Assembly (NCBI RefSeq): GCF_005311025.1
Contig: NZ_CP031747.1
Coordinates: forward strand, 3,263,634 to 3,327,633
Direction of reading: 5' to 3'
Length of the DNA: 64,000 bases
Origin: Alcaligenes faecalis
Lineage (GTDB): Bacteria; Pseudomonadota; Gammaproteobacteria; Burkholderiales; Burkholderiaceae_B
This document shows, in pieces, positions 63,827 through 64,000 of the stretch; position 1 is the first letter of the stretch; each line of letters opens with the position of its first letter. Under the pieces are notes generated by a model. It was given only the letters and a program-made list of their open reading frames with translations, did no database searches and was not told the DNA's origin. The position numbers and the translations under genes were made by a program.

Positions 63827-64000
63827 ATGACTGTGGAAACCCTCGCCCAGCAACAGGATCACCAACAGATTCTGGCGCTACTGGCCTCTGAACTGAACAT
63901 CCGCATCCAACAAGCCGCCTCTACGGTTGAGCTCTTGGACAACGGGGCCACGGTCCCTTTTATTGCCCGTTACCGCAAGGAAGCGACTGGCGGCCTGGAC
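63827..64000 (+). CDS. tex: Tex family transcription accessory protein (N-terminal fragment)
   Basis: The first 58 codons of an RNA-binding protein that runs past the right edge. The peptide contains TVELLDNGATVPFIARYRKE followed by ATGGLD, which closely matches E. coli YhgF/Tex (AVRLLDEGNTVPFIARYRKE, then ITGGLD). Tex proteins are large multi-domain factors with a YqgF-like nuclease fold and a C-terminal S1 domain, both outside this window. The start is the ATG at 63827. It is divergent from the helicase gene across 160 bases. Confidence 0.9.
   Translation, partial: MTVETLAQQQDHQQILALLASELNIRIQQAASTVELLDNGATVPFIARYRKEATGGLD

Overview
The window reads as a chromosomal stretch of a betaproteobacterium of the order Burkholderiales, most likely family Alcaligenaceae and possibly Alcaligenes itself. 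This rests on gene content and order (scpB-rluB-rimP-nusA-infB-rbfA-truB-typA, rpsF-priB-rpsR-rplI-dnaB, phaC-phaB-phaR, xseB-ispA-dxs), on a base composition that looks moderately rather than extremely GC-rich by eye, and on protein style. No database search was possible, so the genus is inference. No prophage, insertion sequence, CRISPR array or rRNA operon was seen.

Layout. 1-5 kb: the 5' end of alaC, an Mth938-like gene overlapping a Bcp-type peroxiredoxin gene, phoH, and a PdxA-family dehydrogenase gene overlapping a BASS-type transporter gene. 5-13 kb, minus strand: dnaB, the rpsF-priB-rpsR-rplI ribosomal operon, folE2, and the isoprenoid operon xseB-ispA-dxs. 12.8-18 kb: a mercaptopyruvate sulfurtransferase, a DMT exporter, htpX, a GyrI-like gene broken by a one-base frameshift, a GNAT acetyltransferase and an exported alpha/beta hydrolase. 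18-21.4 kb: an aceE gene without aceF or lpd, divergent from a MarR regulator, with two near-identical operator-like repeats between them. 21.4-29 kb: a Na/Pi cotransporter, polA and a LOG-family gene whose divergent start codons overlap, and a HisJQM-type ABC importer with no ATPase gene. 29-30.6 kb: DUF1641 with an SQR-like flavoprotein. 31-42.3 kb: a long minus-strand block for translation, transcription and chromosome segregation. 42.3-43.4 kb: two identical initiator tRNA genes. 43.4-47.7 kb: poorly characterised exported proteins and a FemAB-like acyltransferase. 47.7-53.6 kb: PHA genes phaC-phaB-phaR, then pgeF, rluD and divergent bamD. 53.8-59.2 kb: a TRAP transporter, FAD-oxidase, cupin and TetR cassette with a perfect 20-bp operator-like palindrome at its head. 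59.4-64 kb: an NmrA-like gene divergent from an HxlR regulator, an unrecognised gene, a DinG-type helicase with a textbook LexA box, and the 5' end of tex.

How it works together. Most of the window is housekeeping. The accessory interest lies in small regulator-plus-enzyme units: MarR/AceE, TetR/TRAP/oxidase/cupin, HxlR/NmrA and SQR/DUF1641. Several regulatory structures can be read directly: the LexA box, the TetR-type palindrome, the repeated MarR-type sites, a terminator-like hairpin just before rimP in the nusA operon leader, and an AT-rich palindrome upstream of folE2. No clearly unprecedented system is evident. The best candidates for something under-described are the TRAP/oxidase/cupin cassette, the orphan aceE unit and the rimP-nusA leader.
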